Below, one piece after another: positions 1-12,501 of a stretch of 64,000 nucleotides of DNA; the stretch's first letter is position 1; each line of letters begins with the position of its first letter. The DNA lies in NCBI RefSeq assembly GCF_020382885.2, contig NC_058501.1, positions 16,258,501 through 16,322,500 of the forward strand, read 5' to 3'. The notes under the pieces were generated by a model. The model did not search any database. It was not told the origin of the DNA and saw nothing but the letters and a program-made list of their open reading frames with translations. A program made the translations under genes and the position numbers. Source of the DNA: Scatophagus argus (taxonomy: Eukaryota > Chordata > Actinopteri > Scatophagidae).

Positions 1-356
1 ATTTACCTCACCGGCGCACTTCTAGAAGAGTATATACTGTAAAATATTTGTAAAACATTTGTACTTTCAGAACTTGCATACTTCCAGCTATGTGTTGACC
101 TGAGTTTACCTCTCAGAAGGTTTTTTTTTATCCCTTCTTGTGGGAGGACATTCACCTGTTTGTGTGTGATACATTTGTACAAAACTCAGGTAAAATTTGT
201 GACGTAAAGATTAGTAAACATGCGACCTGTTTCTGTACACTTTGTGTGCAGCCAAACACTGATTGTAGACAGAAGGAAAGATGGCAGAGGTGTGTTCAAG
301 TCATCTCTATTGTTTAATAGGTCAGCGAGAGTTCTCCTGTCTGTCAATCTCCTTAA

Positions 357-388
357 TGTGTGTGTGATTGTGTGTGTGTGTGTGTGTG
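357..388. repeat. GT microsatellite
   Basis: An interrupted run of TG dinucleotides lies just before the exon-like block at 392. It forms most of the apparent polypyrimidine-free stretch before the putative acceptor. Confidence 0.85.
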
Positions 389-391
389 AAT

Positions 392-563
392 TAGGCCCCA
401 TGGAAGTGAGCCGAGGCAAACAGCTTTACAGCTCAGGTCCAAGGACACGAGACCACAGACGCTCCAGTGCCCCCCCTCAACACTGAACCAAGTGACCCAG
501 AACCCCACAGTCCACAGTCGCCTGCTGCGGCTGGCAAAGTGGAAGCTGAAGGCGGAAAGAGAT
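392..563 (+). other. Exon-like block, possible terminal exon of an unidentified gene
   Basis: A TTAG acceptor-like site after a GT-rich tract is followed by an open frame of about 56 codons, which starts in phase 1 and ends at a TAA. It reads PHGSEPRQTALQLRSK early and ends LAKWKLKAERDDVSCF. The composition is rich in Lys, Arg, Gln and Leu and looks like coding sequence. It could be the last exon of a + strand gene whose body lies left of the window. I do not recognise the protein. A second, overlapping frame (220-486) starts inside the GT tract and looks less protein-like. No upstream exon was found in the first 390 bases to confirm the splice, so this could also be a chance open frame. Confidence 0.3.
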
Positions 564-2104
564 GACGTCTCGTGTTTTTAACGGAGAGGTGATGGTCCAG
601 GACAACCTGCTACCAAGTAAAGACAGCTTGCTCTGTTTTCTTTTTATTTCTTTTTTTGGGTGTGGGTTTGATTTGTTATTACCCTGTCCACTAAAGACGG
701 GCCTCTCTGTTAGTGTTAGTGCTTATGGTGTTTCTGAGTGTGTGTGTGGAAGGTGACACGCTGCAGTGATAAGGTGAGTCTGGACAGTCGACAGTAACAT
801 CTGCTTTATTCAAACTTGTCACCATTATAACTGACATGTTTATAAAGGTGTGTGCGCTTGTGATTATGAGTTTCCTACCTGCCTGTTTGGGTCTTAAAGA
901 TACAGTTTTACTGCTGCAGTCCAGTGCACTTGCTGCAACCCGCCGGCTGTTCGGTCTCCTGCGCAGGAACACCTGCGCCACCATCTGGGACAAACATGCA
1001 ACTGCAGCTTCAGTCAGACGCCTGAAGTTCCTACAAGTGACGTGATGTCAACCGTTAGAGCAAGAGTTTAGCTTAGAAACACAAACATCAAAGACATATG
1101 TACACAATGTACAGTTGTAAAGTACTGACACTTATATGTGTGTCTTAAGAGTAGCTACACTGTATGTGGAAATACTTTACTGCAGTTATGATTAGTATTA
1201 GTCTTAGTTTGTATTGGTACATTTACTGATTGGATTTACATGCAACACAGTCATAGAATATTATCATTGTTGGAGTTTTGACTAGCCTGCGACTAGGACT
1301 GTAATACCTTTACTCTCACCTCTCTCCACTTTCATGATTTGTTGTAGCTGATTGAAGTGGAGCTTTTAAGTATTCTAATTTATTGAGTAGCAATGCATCA
1401 TATTTATATTTTATATAGATATATCTTATATCCTCATTATTTTATCAATCAGAATCTGCAAACAATCTGTCAAATAAACAGTAGTTCTCTTGTATGCAGT
1501 GAGTCAAAGTATAAAACACAAACACAAGCAGGCTACAGACCATACTTACTGCTGAGGTCAGGACTTCTGTATTTACTTTTGCATTTTTATTATTTATTAA
1601 TTCTGAGGAAAATTGAAACACTTGGTGCATATTTTATAAGCTGTGAAAAAGCGCAGTGGGGTTTATGGACTCAGTATGTTTAAAATGGACTACAATTAGA
1701 TCCAAACATTTTGGATTATTTATCTGAACCTGCAAAATAACTATCAAATACATGTGGTGGAGTGGAAGTATAAACTTGGAAGGTATAAATACCTCAAATG
1801 TGAGATAGGCCTATACTTTCCACCAGTGACTACAAACGATCTAAACTTTTTTCACCACTTTAAACTCTCCTCCAACACCTTTATTTCTTACATTAACCTT
1901 TACTCCTGCAGTTTAATGCAATAAATGAATGACCCATGAAGGGGCCTCCTCCTCCTCTTAGAAGCAGGAACTTGGTGATGGTCCGGGTGTATGTAGGCCA
2001 GTGATAGGCCTGTCTGTGCTGTGGCTTGAAAAGTTCAAGTCATTATTCTCCCCCTGCTCCTATTCAGATGAGGTCCCGCTGGCTCATTGTTATTCTGCCC
2101 GAGT

Positions 2105-2158
2105 GACAGAGAGAGAGAGAGACAGAGAGAAAGACAGAGACAGAGAGAGACAGACAGA
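2105..2158. repeat. Imperfect GA repeat
   Basis: Runs of GA broken by CA and AA. Purine-rich on the + strand. Confidence 0.8.
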
Positions 2159-2360
2159 ATGGGAGGCTGACTGTGGTTTTTCAACGGCAGGGAGCTGGTT
2201 GTACTGGGCGGGGGTTTGTCGGTGGTGCTCTGGCCGTTTTTTGTTTTTTGTTTTTTGTTTTTTTTTAGCGGGCGTGAAGGCATGTTGGTAATCGGCTCAG
2301 TAATGAGGAGAGGTACTGAACGGCACCAAATATCTGACCCCGATTCCTGGGAGTAAAAGG

Positions 2361-2364
<4 letters not shown>

Positions 2365-2416
<52 letters not shown>
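2365..2416. repeat. AG microsatellite, 26 units
   Basis: An uninterrupted AG dinucleotide run of about 52 bp, the purest repeat left of the BAIAP2-like gene. It is likely polymorphic in length. Confidence 0.95.
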
Positions 2417-2419
<3 letters not shown>

Positions 2420-2603
2420 AAAAAGGGAGAGAGGGCCATGTGAAAAAGGGGTGGAGGGCAGTTGAGATTTAGTGCTCTGCTGGATGAAACAACCCCCCAC
2501 TAACTAACGGAGAGGGAAAGTAGTCTAATAGGAAGAAAGGAGGGGGTGTTGTACTGTTCATTTAACACTCAAAGACACGCAGGAAGCCTTTATCGTTTCC
2601 CAC

Positions 2604-2620
2604 AATGAGATCTGAAAAGG
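2604..2620 (+). other. Possible 5' leader exon end of the BAIAP2-like gene
   Basis: A short ATG frame of five codons ends in AAAAG followed by GTATGT, a good donor. Spliced to the acceptor at 4576, the frame would stop after nine further codons. This fits a non-coding leader exon with a small upstream ORF better than it fits an alternative N-terminus. It is inferred from one donor site only. Confidence 0.25.
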
Positions 2621-4674
2621 TATGTAACTTTTTTTTTCCTATTAAGCAGCTGATTTATTTTGTTACTGTTTTACAAATGGAGCTGGGAGTTTGGGATCAA
2701 CAGGTAGCTGTTATTGAGCTGCACCGTGTGGGCATATGGCATAATGCTTTTCTTTTTTTTTTTAACTGAAGAAAAACATCCCATTTTTCCAACTACTTAG
2801 CTTACCTCTCCATATTTCAGGCTTGGCACATTTTACTTGTCATTTTTTGTTTTATTTGCATGTCCTTTGATGTGTTAAAATGAGCTGAGATGGCGTGGAG
2901 GAAAAGGCTCATTTGGCACTGGAGAGCTGTTTTAGCCGCAGGTTACACCGTTAAGTGATCTGCTGAGAAATGCAAGAGAAGTAAATGCGTGAATATCTGG
3001 TCACATGTCACCATAAAACACCACCTTCAGAGCCACCAAAATGCACAATAACTAATACGTCTCAAAACTCTCATTTAAACAGAATTTTCTTCATGCTGAA
3101 TCACTTTCTGTCATTTCTTATTAATTAAACTATTGTAGTGACATTAGGGCTGCAGCCATAATTTAAAATGTCAGTCCAAAAACCCAAAGATATTCTGCCA
3201 CATTAAATAGAGACAAACAAATCCTCACAGCTTCAAACCATATACTTTCTTGCTTAAAAATGACTGAAATGATAATTGATTATCAAAATAGTTTCTGATT
3301 ATTTTTCTGCTAACTGATTCAATCAGTCATTCCTGCTTTAAGTCACATTCATGCGCTTTTTATGTTTACTTCCGAACCATTAAAGAGATTTAAAGAGGCC
3401 AAAGCACATGAATGCACCTTCTGTATGAGTTTCCCAACCACCTGCAGACTGTTCCTGCTGCACCCTGAAACAAACAGCACTTTATTTCTTAGAATTAAAG
3501 CAAACTAAGCGTTAACTAAGAAAACACACATGCATAAATGTTTTATTTAGTTTCAGTTGTTCACTTCATCATTTGAAAGCATTTACCTTGTTACGTCTAA
3601 AGCCCTCCAAAGCCCTGCTGCAGAACGACTGACTGTTACGGCTCCTCTGACAAGTTACAGACTGCACCCGGGTGGCCTCAATGAGCAAGAGTCTGGAAAT
3701 GTTTTCTTTGTGTCATATACCATTGGTTGATCTGGGTCAACATTTTCTCTGTAATCTCACAGTGATAACAAAGGAGGGCTGCACAAGGAAAACCAAATGA
3801 GCATTTTGCCATTAAATCCAGACTGGAAATCCTCATGACCCTGGACCAGTCCCCCCCCACCCTTTTGATCGTCCTCTCTGCTGAGGAAAACACTGCTGTC
3901 GTGTGTTTGTTCAGCGCTCTGACACCTGTGACTCAGGCTGTAGAAGCCTATTGTTCTTATCTGAAATGGTATAACTCGTCTGGCACTCGAATCTAGGAGA
4001 AATATTTGGGTTGCCGCAATGCTGTGAGACGATAATGCAGAAGCTGGCAGCTGAGACATGGAGGAGATCCATGTGAAAATAATACTGCTGGCCAGAGACA
4101 CAACCCAAGATGGTGTGACATCCTCACCACTTGTTGTGAGTCCAATGGCCTTTAAAGTTCTCCACTTTCCACGTTTCAGTCCTTCACAGAAAGAGCGACA
4201 GCACTGTATAGTAAAGTACAGATTTATCTTTAATAAATACGGATATATTTGGCCTCTTTGAATTCCTCGTTTTATCCAGCTGTCCAAAACTCGATTGTGT
4301 TCATTTTAGTATCATTTATGGCAAAGGAAAGCGGCAAATTCTGACATATGAGAAGATATAAACTCTGAATGTTTGGCATTTTTGATTACTTTCCAATGAA
4401 CTGATCAGGTCAAGGGCATATAAATGGAACTAAGTGCTTTGACGTCTTTCATCAGTTGGGTTTAAAAACGGCTGGATTTGTGCTTCATCCTCTTGTTTTT
4501 GGAGTAAATGTGAAGCATCATTCTGGCAAATCATCACTCACTGCACTGTAATTTTTGTTTGTCTTTTCTCCTTTAGGTGGTTGCTGTTTGTTGTAAAGCT
4601 TAAGGACCTGAACAAGAGCAGGAAAATATCTTAAAAAACGTACATGGTGGCAGGACATAACTGACAGAAGAAAA

Positions 4675-7600
4675 ATGTCTCGAACGGAAGAAGTCAACAA
4701 GATGACAGAAAATGTCTACAAGGTATGGCTCCACCATCTGATTGTATGTTTTATCTACCTCGGTACTGAACCCTGTGAAGATATGATCCGGTTTTGGCTT
4801 ACTGTGGGGACTAAAGAAACTTTTTTTTTAGCAATTTCACGAGTTAAGATCTGCTAACTGCCCACTCAGTGCAGTGTGCCGTGAAATTGTTGCAAGTGTC
4901 CTGTTATTTGTGTGTATCTTTGCCAAAAGGGGATTTTGGATCAGTTCAACCCCAGTCTGAAGAACTTTGTGACGATGGGGAAACACTATGAGAAAGCCCT
5001 GACAGGTTAGTCAAACACAGGACTGAACTTACTGAATACCCTGAATAAGATGTTTCTCCAGTTTCCCTAAAGTGTACTCCCTTCTTCAGGAGTAACTGTG
5101 GCTGCAAAAGGGTACTTTGACGCTCTGGTGAAACTGGGAGAACTGGCGAGCGACAGCCAAGGCTCCAAAGAGCTGGGTGAGTGGGCGGCGGGTGCAGAAG
5201 GACCCAGCTGAGGAGAAAATAAAAAAATAAATCAGAGGTGGCACATAATAAAGTGAAGAGAGTCCTTGGACAGCTGGGCAGAAGTCACAAATAGTCTGCA
5301 GCATGTGTCGAAGGAAGGAGATGAAGACTGGAGGCAATGAGGAAATGTGAAGAGAGAGGGAGAGAGAGAGAGAGAGAGAACAGAGGGAAAGGGAGAGAGT
5401 AGGGTCATTGTTGGGAGATTAACAACACCACATGATCTCATTGTAATGCTGAAAACAGCGGGGGAGGCAGGCAGGACAGTCGGAGGGCGAGATGCCAGCC
5501 ACCACATACTACAGCGCTGTGTGGCCGAGGGAGGGAGGGACCCACAGCTGACCGACACTTTGGAAATGTGAAACTGTGTCAAAACAGCAGGTTTTCAAAC
5601 AATTTTCAGTGACACGTCGCCCACACGTGTGTTGACGTTGATGCTGTTGTGAGGGGGCGTTATCAGAGCACAGACTGTAGATGCACACAGTGTAGTTTCT
5701 GCACTGTAGCTAATAAATGCAACTGATTGTCTGTATTATCTGAATATCATATATATATATATGTATATATATATCACTGATGGCCCTGACTGTTGTCCTG
5801 TGCTCCGCTACTCCTCACAGGTGACACACTGTTTCAGATGGCCGAGGTCCACAGACAGATTCAGGTGCAGCTGGAAGACGTGGTAAGACTGTGCTCGGTC
5901 GCTCTGCGCAAATTATTCTGCAAAATAAAGCCAATGTGATCAGTTGGTTGAATGTTGAATTTATGATTTCTGTAAACTCCAGCTCACACATAGAGATTTT
6001 TGAACATGCATACTTGCTCAGATTGTTTTTTTTGGTTTTTGTGAAGTAATTAAAATGTCACTGCATCTTGTAAAAGTGCAAGTTTCGTTTTCCTTGGTGA
6101 GGATGTGAATGCTGCAGTGTCACAACACTTTGATGTTTTCACCACCAGTTAAAGCTGTTTCACTCTGAGCTGCTCGCCCAGTTGGAGCAGAAGCTGGAGC
6201 TGGACATCAAATACCTCACAGTGAGTCAACACGTTGGCTAGAATGTCCCACACTCAGTACACTGGCAACAAAACCTGCATTCACTTTGGATCAGTTCTGA
6301 GAAAATCAGTCTATTCTATTTTAGCTTAGTTTAAAATTTGATCTGATTTTTATTTGACTGGAAGGTGAGGTAATGTCAGGTGATGTTTGTTAATGTTGTG
6401 TTTAACTCATTTCAGTTTTGGAAATTATTCAGTAAGTCATGGAAAACCTCTTAAGATGACTGCGTAAAATTTAAATGCTTTACTGCGTGAAACATACACA
6501 TGTGGGTTTTTGGCAACCACGCATACATTTTAAATTTTAACGAAACCTCATTTTAACACTTTTTAACACTTTTGAATACATCCTCTGACCTACACTCTTG
6601 TTGTTTCCCACCGCTTTCCTCTCAGGCCACTTTGAAGAAGTATCAGAGCGAGCGGCGGTCGAAATCTGAGTCCATTGAGCGTTGCCAGTCGCAGCTGAAG
6701 AAACTCCGCAGGAAGAGCCAGGGCAGCCGTCACCCAAACAAATATGGAGACAGAGAAATGCAGGTAAGTGAAACCCAGATCGAAATACATAAACACATAA
6801 TCTGAAGTTCATACGACACAGTGACCTCTTTCATTTACTGAACTTCACATTCGGCCTTACAGCAGATTAAAAAGCACAATTATGTGAGCATTTGTTTGAG
6901 AAATAGGCCAGTGGTAATAAGATTAAAGAGCAATCTGCCTCAGCTGATGTTTCAGTAAACAAGCACCTTAGTGCACAAGCTTTTACCAGAGGAAATATGA
7001 ATAAGATGGTGAAAGGATTTTGCCACTTAAAGAATAAAAATGAGAAATCTTTTACATTTGAAGAAAAGGTCACCAGGGAAACAGACGGTGTTTTATGAGT
7101 TGGATTTTTTTTATCATTGTACAACAGGCAGGATATGATGTCACATGTTGTCCACTTTCCTTACAATGTGCCTGAAAGGTCACTCCGTCCTTGAGCACTA
7201 CGCCTGTGGGCTGTGCATACATGTGTGAGGATGTGCAGGTTTGCAGTGAAATCTCTCTTGACTTTTTTCCTCAGTTTGTGGAGCTGATGAGTCGCCGCCA
7301 AGGTGAGCTGGATGCTTTGGTTGCCACGGGTTACAAGTCTGCGCTCACCGAGGAAAGGAGACGATACTGCTTCCTGGTGGACAGACAGTGTTGTGTTACC
7401 AAACTACTCATCAACTACCACTCCAAGGTGATCTGGTCGCTTGTGTGTATTGTTAGGTAACATTTGAGAGAGGAGATAATGAAATCCAGATGTTTGGAGC
7501 CTCTTATTGTCTGTAAGTCCCATAAACTCAACAGTTAATTTATCCTCCTTGCAGGTGTAATCAAACTCTGAAATTAGCCTTTCCCTGTATGTCATAGATC

Positions 7601-10600
7601 TTTAACTGAAGCACAATCCCATATACAATATCTACTGCCCTACAGCTGAAAATAGTCCTCAACAAACACTAAAAACTACAGGGCTCAGTTGTTTCAGAGA
7701 TATTAAGTTAAATATGCAGGCCCACTGGTGACAAACATATGGAAACGTATGGAAATCAGTGCTGAGACATACATATTGTACATTTTTGGTCTTTTCAGGA
7801 ATTTGTTCACAATATTAGAAAGAAAACAAAAATAGAGTAACCCCAGCCCTGTCCTTCAACAGTGTTGTGGTTTTCCTTTTTGTGCTTTTGAACAATAGGT
7901 AAGAGAGCTCCTGTCACAGAAACTGTCATCCTGGCAGCAGTCATGTTCTCAGCCCACGAAACTCCCAGAGCGCGCTCTGAACCTGCTGCGTCACACCGCG
8001 CCTCAAAGCTCGGGGGCTGCCGGGATAGCCGAGGTCCTCCGTCACACCAAGCTCGGCTCTGCTCAGACCGAACAGGTCAGATCACTTACTGGTGTACTTT
8101 GGTTTGAGTTTCACCTTTTCAAAACCTTGCTAGATAAAGTCAGACATGAACAGTGGTGGCCAAGCAAAAAACAAGTCTGTCAGAGGTCGGAGAATTTTAT
8201 TGTTTTGCAAGGCATAAGCGATCCTCAAGTCCTCACTCTGAAGTTCTGAGTCCCAGTTCAAATCCCACGTCCTTAACTTTTTGATTTGAGTCTCAGGATA
8301 CTGGTAGTCATTATATAATTAAAGACCGTGGCAACTCTAAAATAACTTTACTGCTGGCCACCTATCATTGACAGATGGACCTACTTAGTGAACAAATTGC
8401 TAATTATTTATTGATTTTAAAAAAATACCCTGGAGGTTAATAAAATCTTGGACCCACAGTCTGGAAATCCTTATGTGATCTGAGATATCTGTTGGGGGAT
8501 ATCATATAACATATACATAACGAACATATACATTTTATGAAATTTTCAAGAAGAAGACAAACATTTGCTGCCTAACTTAGCATGTAAGAGAGTCCAAACA
8601 CAGCAGCGACCCAAATGGCAATCAGACAGCATGAGCAGAGGACGTCAGCTGAGTAGGTGGTCCATATGGCCCAGACCACTTCTTACTGACTTAATGTCTG
8701 CAAGTTGACAGTATCTCTCCTTGTTTTTTTTAGAAGCTTTCTGTTCAAGAAGTCCCTCCTCTGTTGAACGGAGACTCCAGTCGCTCCCAGCAGCAGCGCT
8801 CACTCCCCTCCAACACCCAGAGTGATACCTGTCCTCCTCAGGGTTCCCCTCAGACTTTCCGCTCTCTCACCACTGGAGGAGCTGCCGGAGGTTCATCACG
8901 AGGAGCATCTCCTCAACACACCAGCACTCCCGTCAGTGCATCAGCAAGCCCCCTCCCTGACAGCAGCACCAGTGGCAGCGCCAGCCCTGCTGCATCCACT
9001 CCCACCACGTCCAACAGCTCGACCCAGCAAAGCTCTCTCCTCCTGGCCACCAACACATCCAACCTCTCACCGTGTCTCATCCCCTCCACGGTGATGTCAC
9101 TAAGCCAGATCTCCCCGGCCAGCGGCTCAGTGCATGGCGTGACCCTCCCCATCCCCCACGGTGCTCCTCACAGTCCTCCACTGCCCCACAGTGCTCCTCT
9201 CTCCAGGGCCATGACTCCTGTGCAATTACTGCACCAACAGATGGGAGCAGGTGGGAGCAACACTTCCTCACCTTCACATAATTCCTGGCTGCTGAAAGCC
9301 ACTGAGATGTCGGCAACAGCAACACTCCCACTGCCGAGGAGACCTCTCAGTGAAATGAGGCTGGGTGGCTTTCAAGGTAAGATGGGATGAGTCTCTTAAA
9401 ATTGGAATCTTGTGGGTTTGGCGACACTGTGGAGACATCAGGTGCTGCTCAAACGCTCGCTGAGCAGCGTAAGAGCAACTAGTGTATCTGTTTATAATGC
9501 AGCCTCATGTTGTTTTAATAAAGATTTTGTTTAAAAGACACAAGCTTATCTCATGTTGTGCACTTCATAAGTAGAAAAGTAAATATGTAACAGTAATGCT
9601 TAATTACATGCATCATTTCAAATCCCTTGTGCTTAGGCTGGAAATTTGCATCTAATGCAGAACTGGTGGACTCTTGCAGTAACAGTGAAACTGACTGAAT
9701 AAACATAAATGCCTCTTGTTTTTTTGGGTTTTTTCTTCCTTTTCTTTTTAGGCTCCAGTCTACCCAGGATGCTTCCTTTATCTGGACCTACATGTGTAGA
9801 AGCCATGTTTGCTCACACTCCTGCAGCATTGGAGGGCAGAGGCGTAGGGGGCGGAGCTTGCTTACTGCACTTCCTGCCCGGTGACAACATCGCCCTGCTC
9901 ATCTCTGAGCCGAGAGACGGATGGCACTACGGTCAAAATGAACGAACTGGGCGGTATGTTTTACAAATCACTCAATGATGTAGAATTTGCTGAAATGTGC
10001 AGCACAAAATAAAAACCACTAAATGATGTTGTGTATAACTTGAAAGGACTTTGTAATTTTTAGCATCGTCATAATGTCCAAAATTACAAGACTCTGAAAT
10101 GTCTCAGTGCCTTAAGACAAGGCTAAATGAAGCTGCTTCTGACAGGAATGTCAAGATTACATTTAGGAGATAATGAAAACGTGTCAGGGACACCACTTCC
10201 CCTCAACCTTGTGCTTTTATCTAGCTTACTGTAAGTAGAAAGACTTTTTCTTTGTTACTTCAGAACAGCTTTACATATGATGTGCTGTGTGTATGCTTCT
10301 CCCTGGCACCAGGTTAACAAATATACAGTATTTGTATATGAAACTATGAAAGATTTTTATTCATTACACATAATAATCAAAATGTTATTATTCAGCCACA
10401 TAAAGAAAGTTTTTCCTCCACAGGAAAGGCTGGTTCCCTTTCTCCTACACTCAGCCACACCTCAGTAAGATTGATCACCTCGAGAAGTAAGTCAAAGATG
10501 AAGTTTTAAGCTTGTTGGTGAACTTTGACATGATTAATGACAGAAATACTTCCTTCACTTCCCTTTGGCTGTTTTACAACTTTCTATACAAACAATACTT

Positions 10601-12501
10601 AATAGTAAGAAGTTAAAATGTTGATTGATTCAAAGTAAACCCATATGTAATCTCAGTAAATCGAAACATCAGATGTACAGAAAGTGTACAGGAGCCTATA
10701 AACTGCAGAATGTTACTCCGTTTGTCCTCTCAGTCTTTCCACTGCTGCGTCCAGACACATCCACTTTGCTCTCCAACACCAACAGCATTGTTGGTGAGCA
10801 TTAATACAAAACCAACATCTCTCAACCAGCATCATGTTTCCTTTGTCTTTTTCCTTTTATATTCTTTCCTCTCTGTGACCTTCCCTTTAGCTCTCTCTTC
10901 TTATCTAAGGCTAACAGCACCAGTACAGGCCAGCTTGACAAGCTGGTGTCTCCCGGTTTGCCAGCTCTTACCCCCGAATCAGAGGAGGAGCGCTCTCTTC
11001 CGCCCCAGAGGGTCAGCACCTTCCGTCCACGCCCATACAGCATGGCTGACAGCAACAAGGTCGGAAACACGAAACCCTTAAGAAGTGACAGTTAGAGTGA
11101 ATGTCTTCTCCCAACTAACCCTCGCTAGAAGAGATAAAGTTGTTTGTTACTGATGGAATTTCATTTGAAATACCCTTGCAATATTTTCTGGTCTTTCCTT
11201 TACAGATCACCTCAGAATTGGTCTCTCCACCACCCTCCCCAACCAGGTAACTTTTTTAGCAGACCAAAGGTACTTTGTATGTGTCATTAAAGGGGTATTG
11301 CACCAGTCAGAGTTAATTTACTTTACTCAAGAAGACTGAATTGACTGACCCCTTGGAGACTACACATGTTTAACACTTTGACTACATTATAACCCATATT
11401 GCAAATACTGCTACTACAAAGTAGGAGTGTTAAGTTTGAAAGACATGGGCATGTGCTGTGGTTGTGGGGATGTCAGTGTCAGTGTGTAAGTGGGTCCGAC
11501 ACTTTGACACTAAATGAAATATCTCCGTACAAATTGCTTGGGTTGCCATGCAATTTTGCCCAGACGATGAACCATAATTACTTTGCCGATCTGCTGACCT
11601 TTCATGTAGTACCACCATAAGGTTGCTTTGTTTCTTTTTAGTGAAAGACCTTCAATTAAATGAAATGCCATGAAATTTGAAATTCCCCCTTGGATGACTT
11701 AGTTTGGTGATCCTTGTTTTTTCCTCTAGTGTTGTCACCTTGTACCTGCAAACTAATGACATCCCAATCAGCCTCAGCTGTACTCTGTCTTTCAAGCTGG
11801 TGAGAATGCTGTTCATTATTGGCGCGTTCCTTTTGCACTCTTAAGTCGTTTTCCGAATTGTTTTCTGACTTCCGAAGTCAGAAGTGACGAAAGGAACTCC
11901 ACCTGAAATTGGAATTACAACTGGCTTTTAACAGATGTGATATTGTTGTTGTATATTGGATAGCGATGATGTGAAGATGTTACTGAAATATCTCTAATCA
12001 CTTGCCAATATAGACTGGTTGTTTACGTGGATAAGAGATAAAACGTCTGTCAATCATCAACTAACCTCAGTTCTATGTTGAAACAGAAAGAGGGGGGAAA
12101 AAAAGACCCTCTTCCCATGTGACAAATACCCTTGAACCTATAAGACCCCTCTCTAATCATGACTCCAAGAAAACATTAGCCATACTGAACTGAACATACT
12201 GAGTCCAGAGTTATGACCTACAAGTACAAATGGAACGCAGCATATGCCTGCTAAACATTAGCATTATAGTTAGTCATCGTGAGCATGTTAGCTTGTTTAC
12301 ATTAGGGTTTAGTTCAAAGTATCATTGTGCTGTTTTTTGCAATTCCCTAACTCAAGTGCCTGTTTAATCACCAATTTATGTAATGTGTGATTGTTAAACC
12401 TTTTATTTTTATTCTTTCCTCCTTTCAGGATCAATCCGTTTGCCCACATCCGACTTAGGAAAACTGTCACCAATGACCGCTCTGCTCCCATCATTGAGTA
12501 A
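4675..12501 (+). CDS. baiap2-like: BAIAP2/IRSp53-family I-BAR, SH3 and WH2 adaptor (15 coding exons, 678 aa)
   Basis: Exons: 4675-4722, 4930-5005, 5090-5176, 5821-5882, 6149-6220, 6626-6763, 7275-7427, 7899-8075, 8734-9376, 9752-9953, 10424-10486, 10734-10793, 10918-11059, 11206-11246, 12429-12501. They sum to 2037 nt in phase. Residues 1 to about 240 form the I-BAR (IMD) domain, with landmarks EQFNPSL-like DQFNPSLKNFV, AAKGYFDALVKLGELAS, ALTEERRRYCFLVD. A long Ser/Pro/Thr-rich linker follows (exon 9). An SH3 domain spans about 501-566 (EPRDGWHYG, KGWFPFSYT), and the C-terminus is a WH2-like NPFAHIRLRKTVTNDRSAP. In this family the I-BAR domain bends membrane into protrusions and the SH3 recruits WAVE, Mena and Eps8 downstream of Rac and Cdc42. 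The SH3 resembles BAIAP2 more than BAIAP2L1, with extra Gly-rich residues before its second strand. The boundary of exon 12 is the least certain. Orthology (baiap2a/b or a separate paralogue) is open. Confidence 0.9.
5356..5380. repeat. Short GA repeat in intron 3 of the BAIAP2-like gene
   Basis: A short run of GA units. Nearby open frames on both strands are created by it and are not genes. Confidence 0.7.
5748..5774. repeat. AT dinucleotide repeat
   Basis: A TA run interrupted once by TG, in intron 3 about 50 bases before the exon at 5821. Confidence 0.8.

Larger units (their letters stand above)
564..2603. other. Non-coding stretch with GA-rich tracts, nothing else recognised
   Basis: I found no supported exon here. 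Open frames around 2000-2500 are produced by GA/CT repeats and are rejected. AATAAA-like signals near 1470 and 1916 could serve a transcript coming from the left, but nothing links them to one. Confidence 0.5.

Noticed and set aside
220-486. 88-residue + strand frame over the GT repeat
   Set aside because: It begins in non-coding text and crosses the microsatellite. The alternative frame after 392 has better protein character.
2035-2500. Minus-strand open frames rich in Ser-Leu
   Set aside because: They are translations of GA/CT microsatellites with no splice or homology support.
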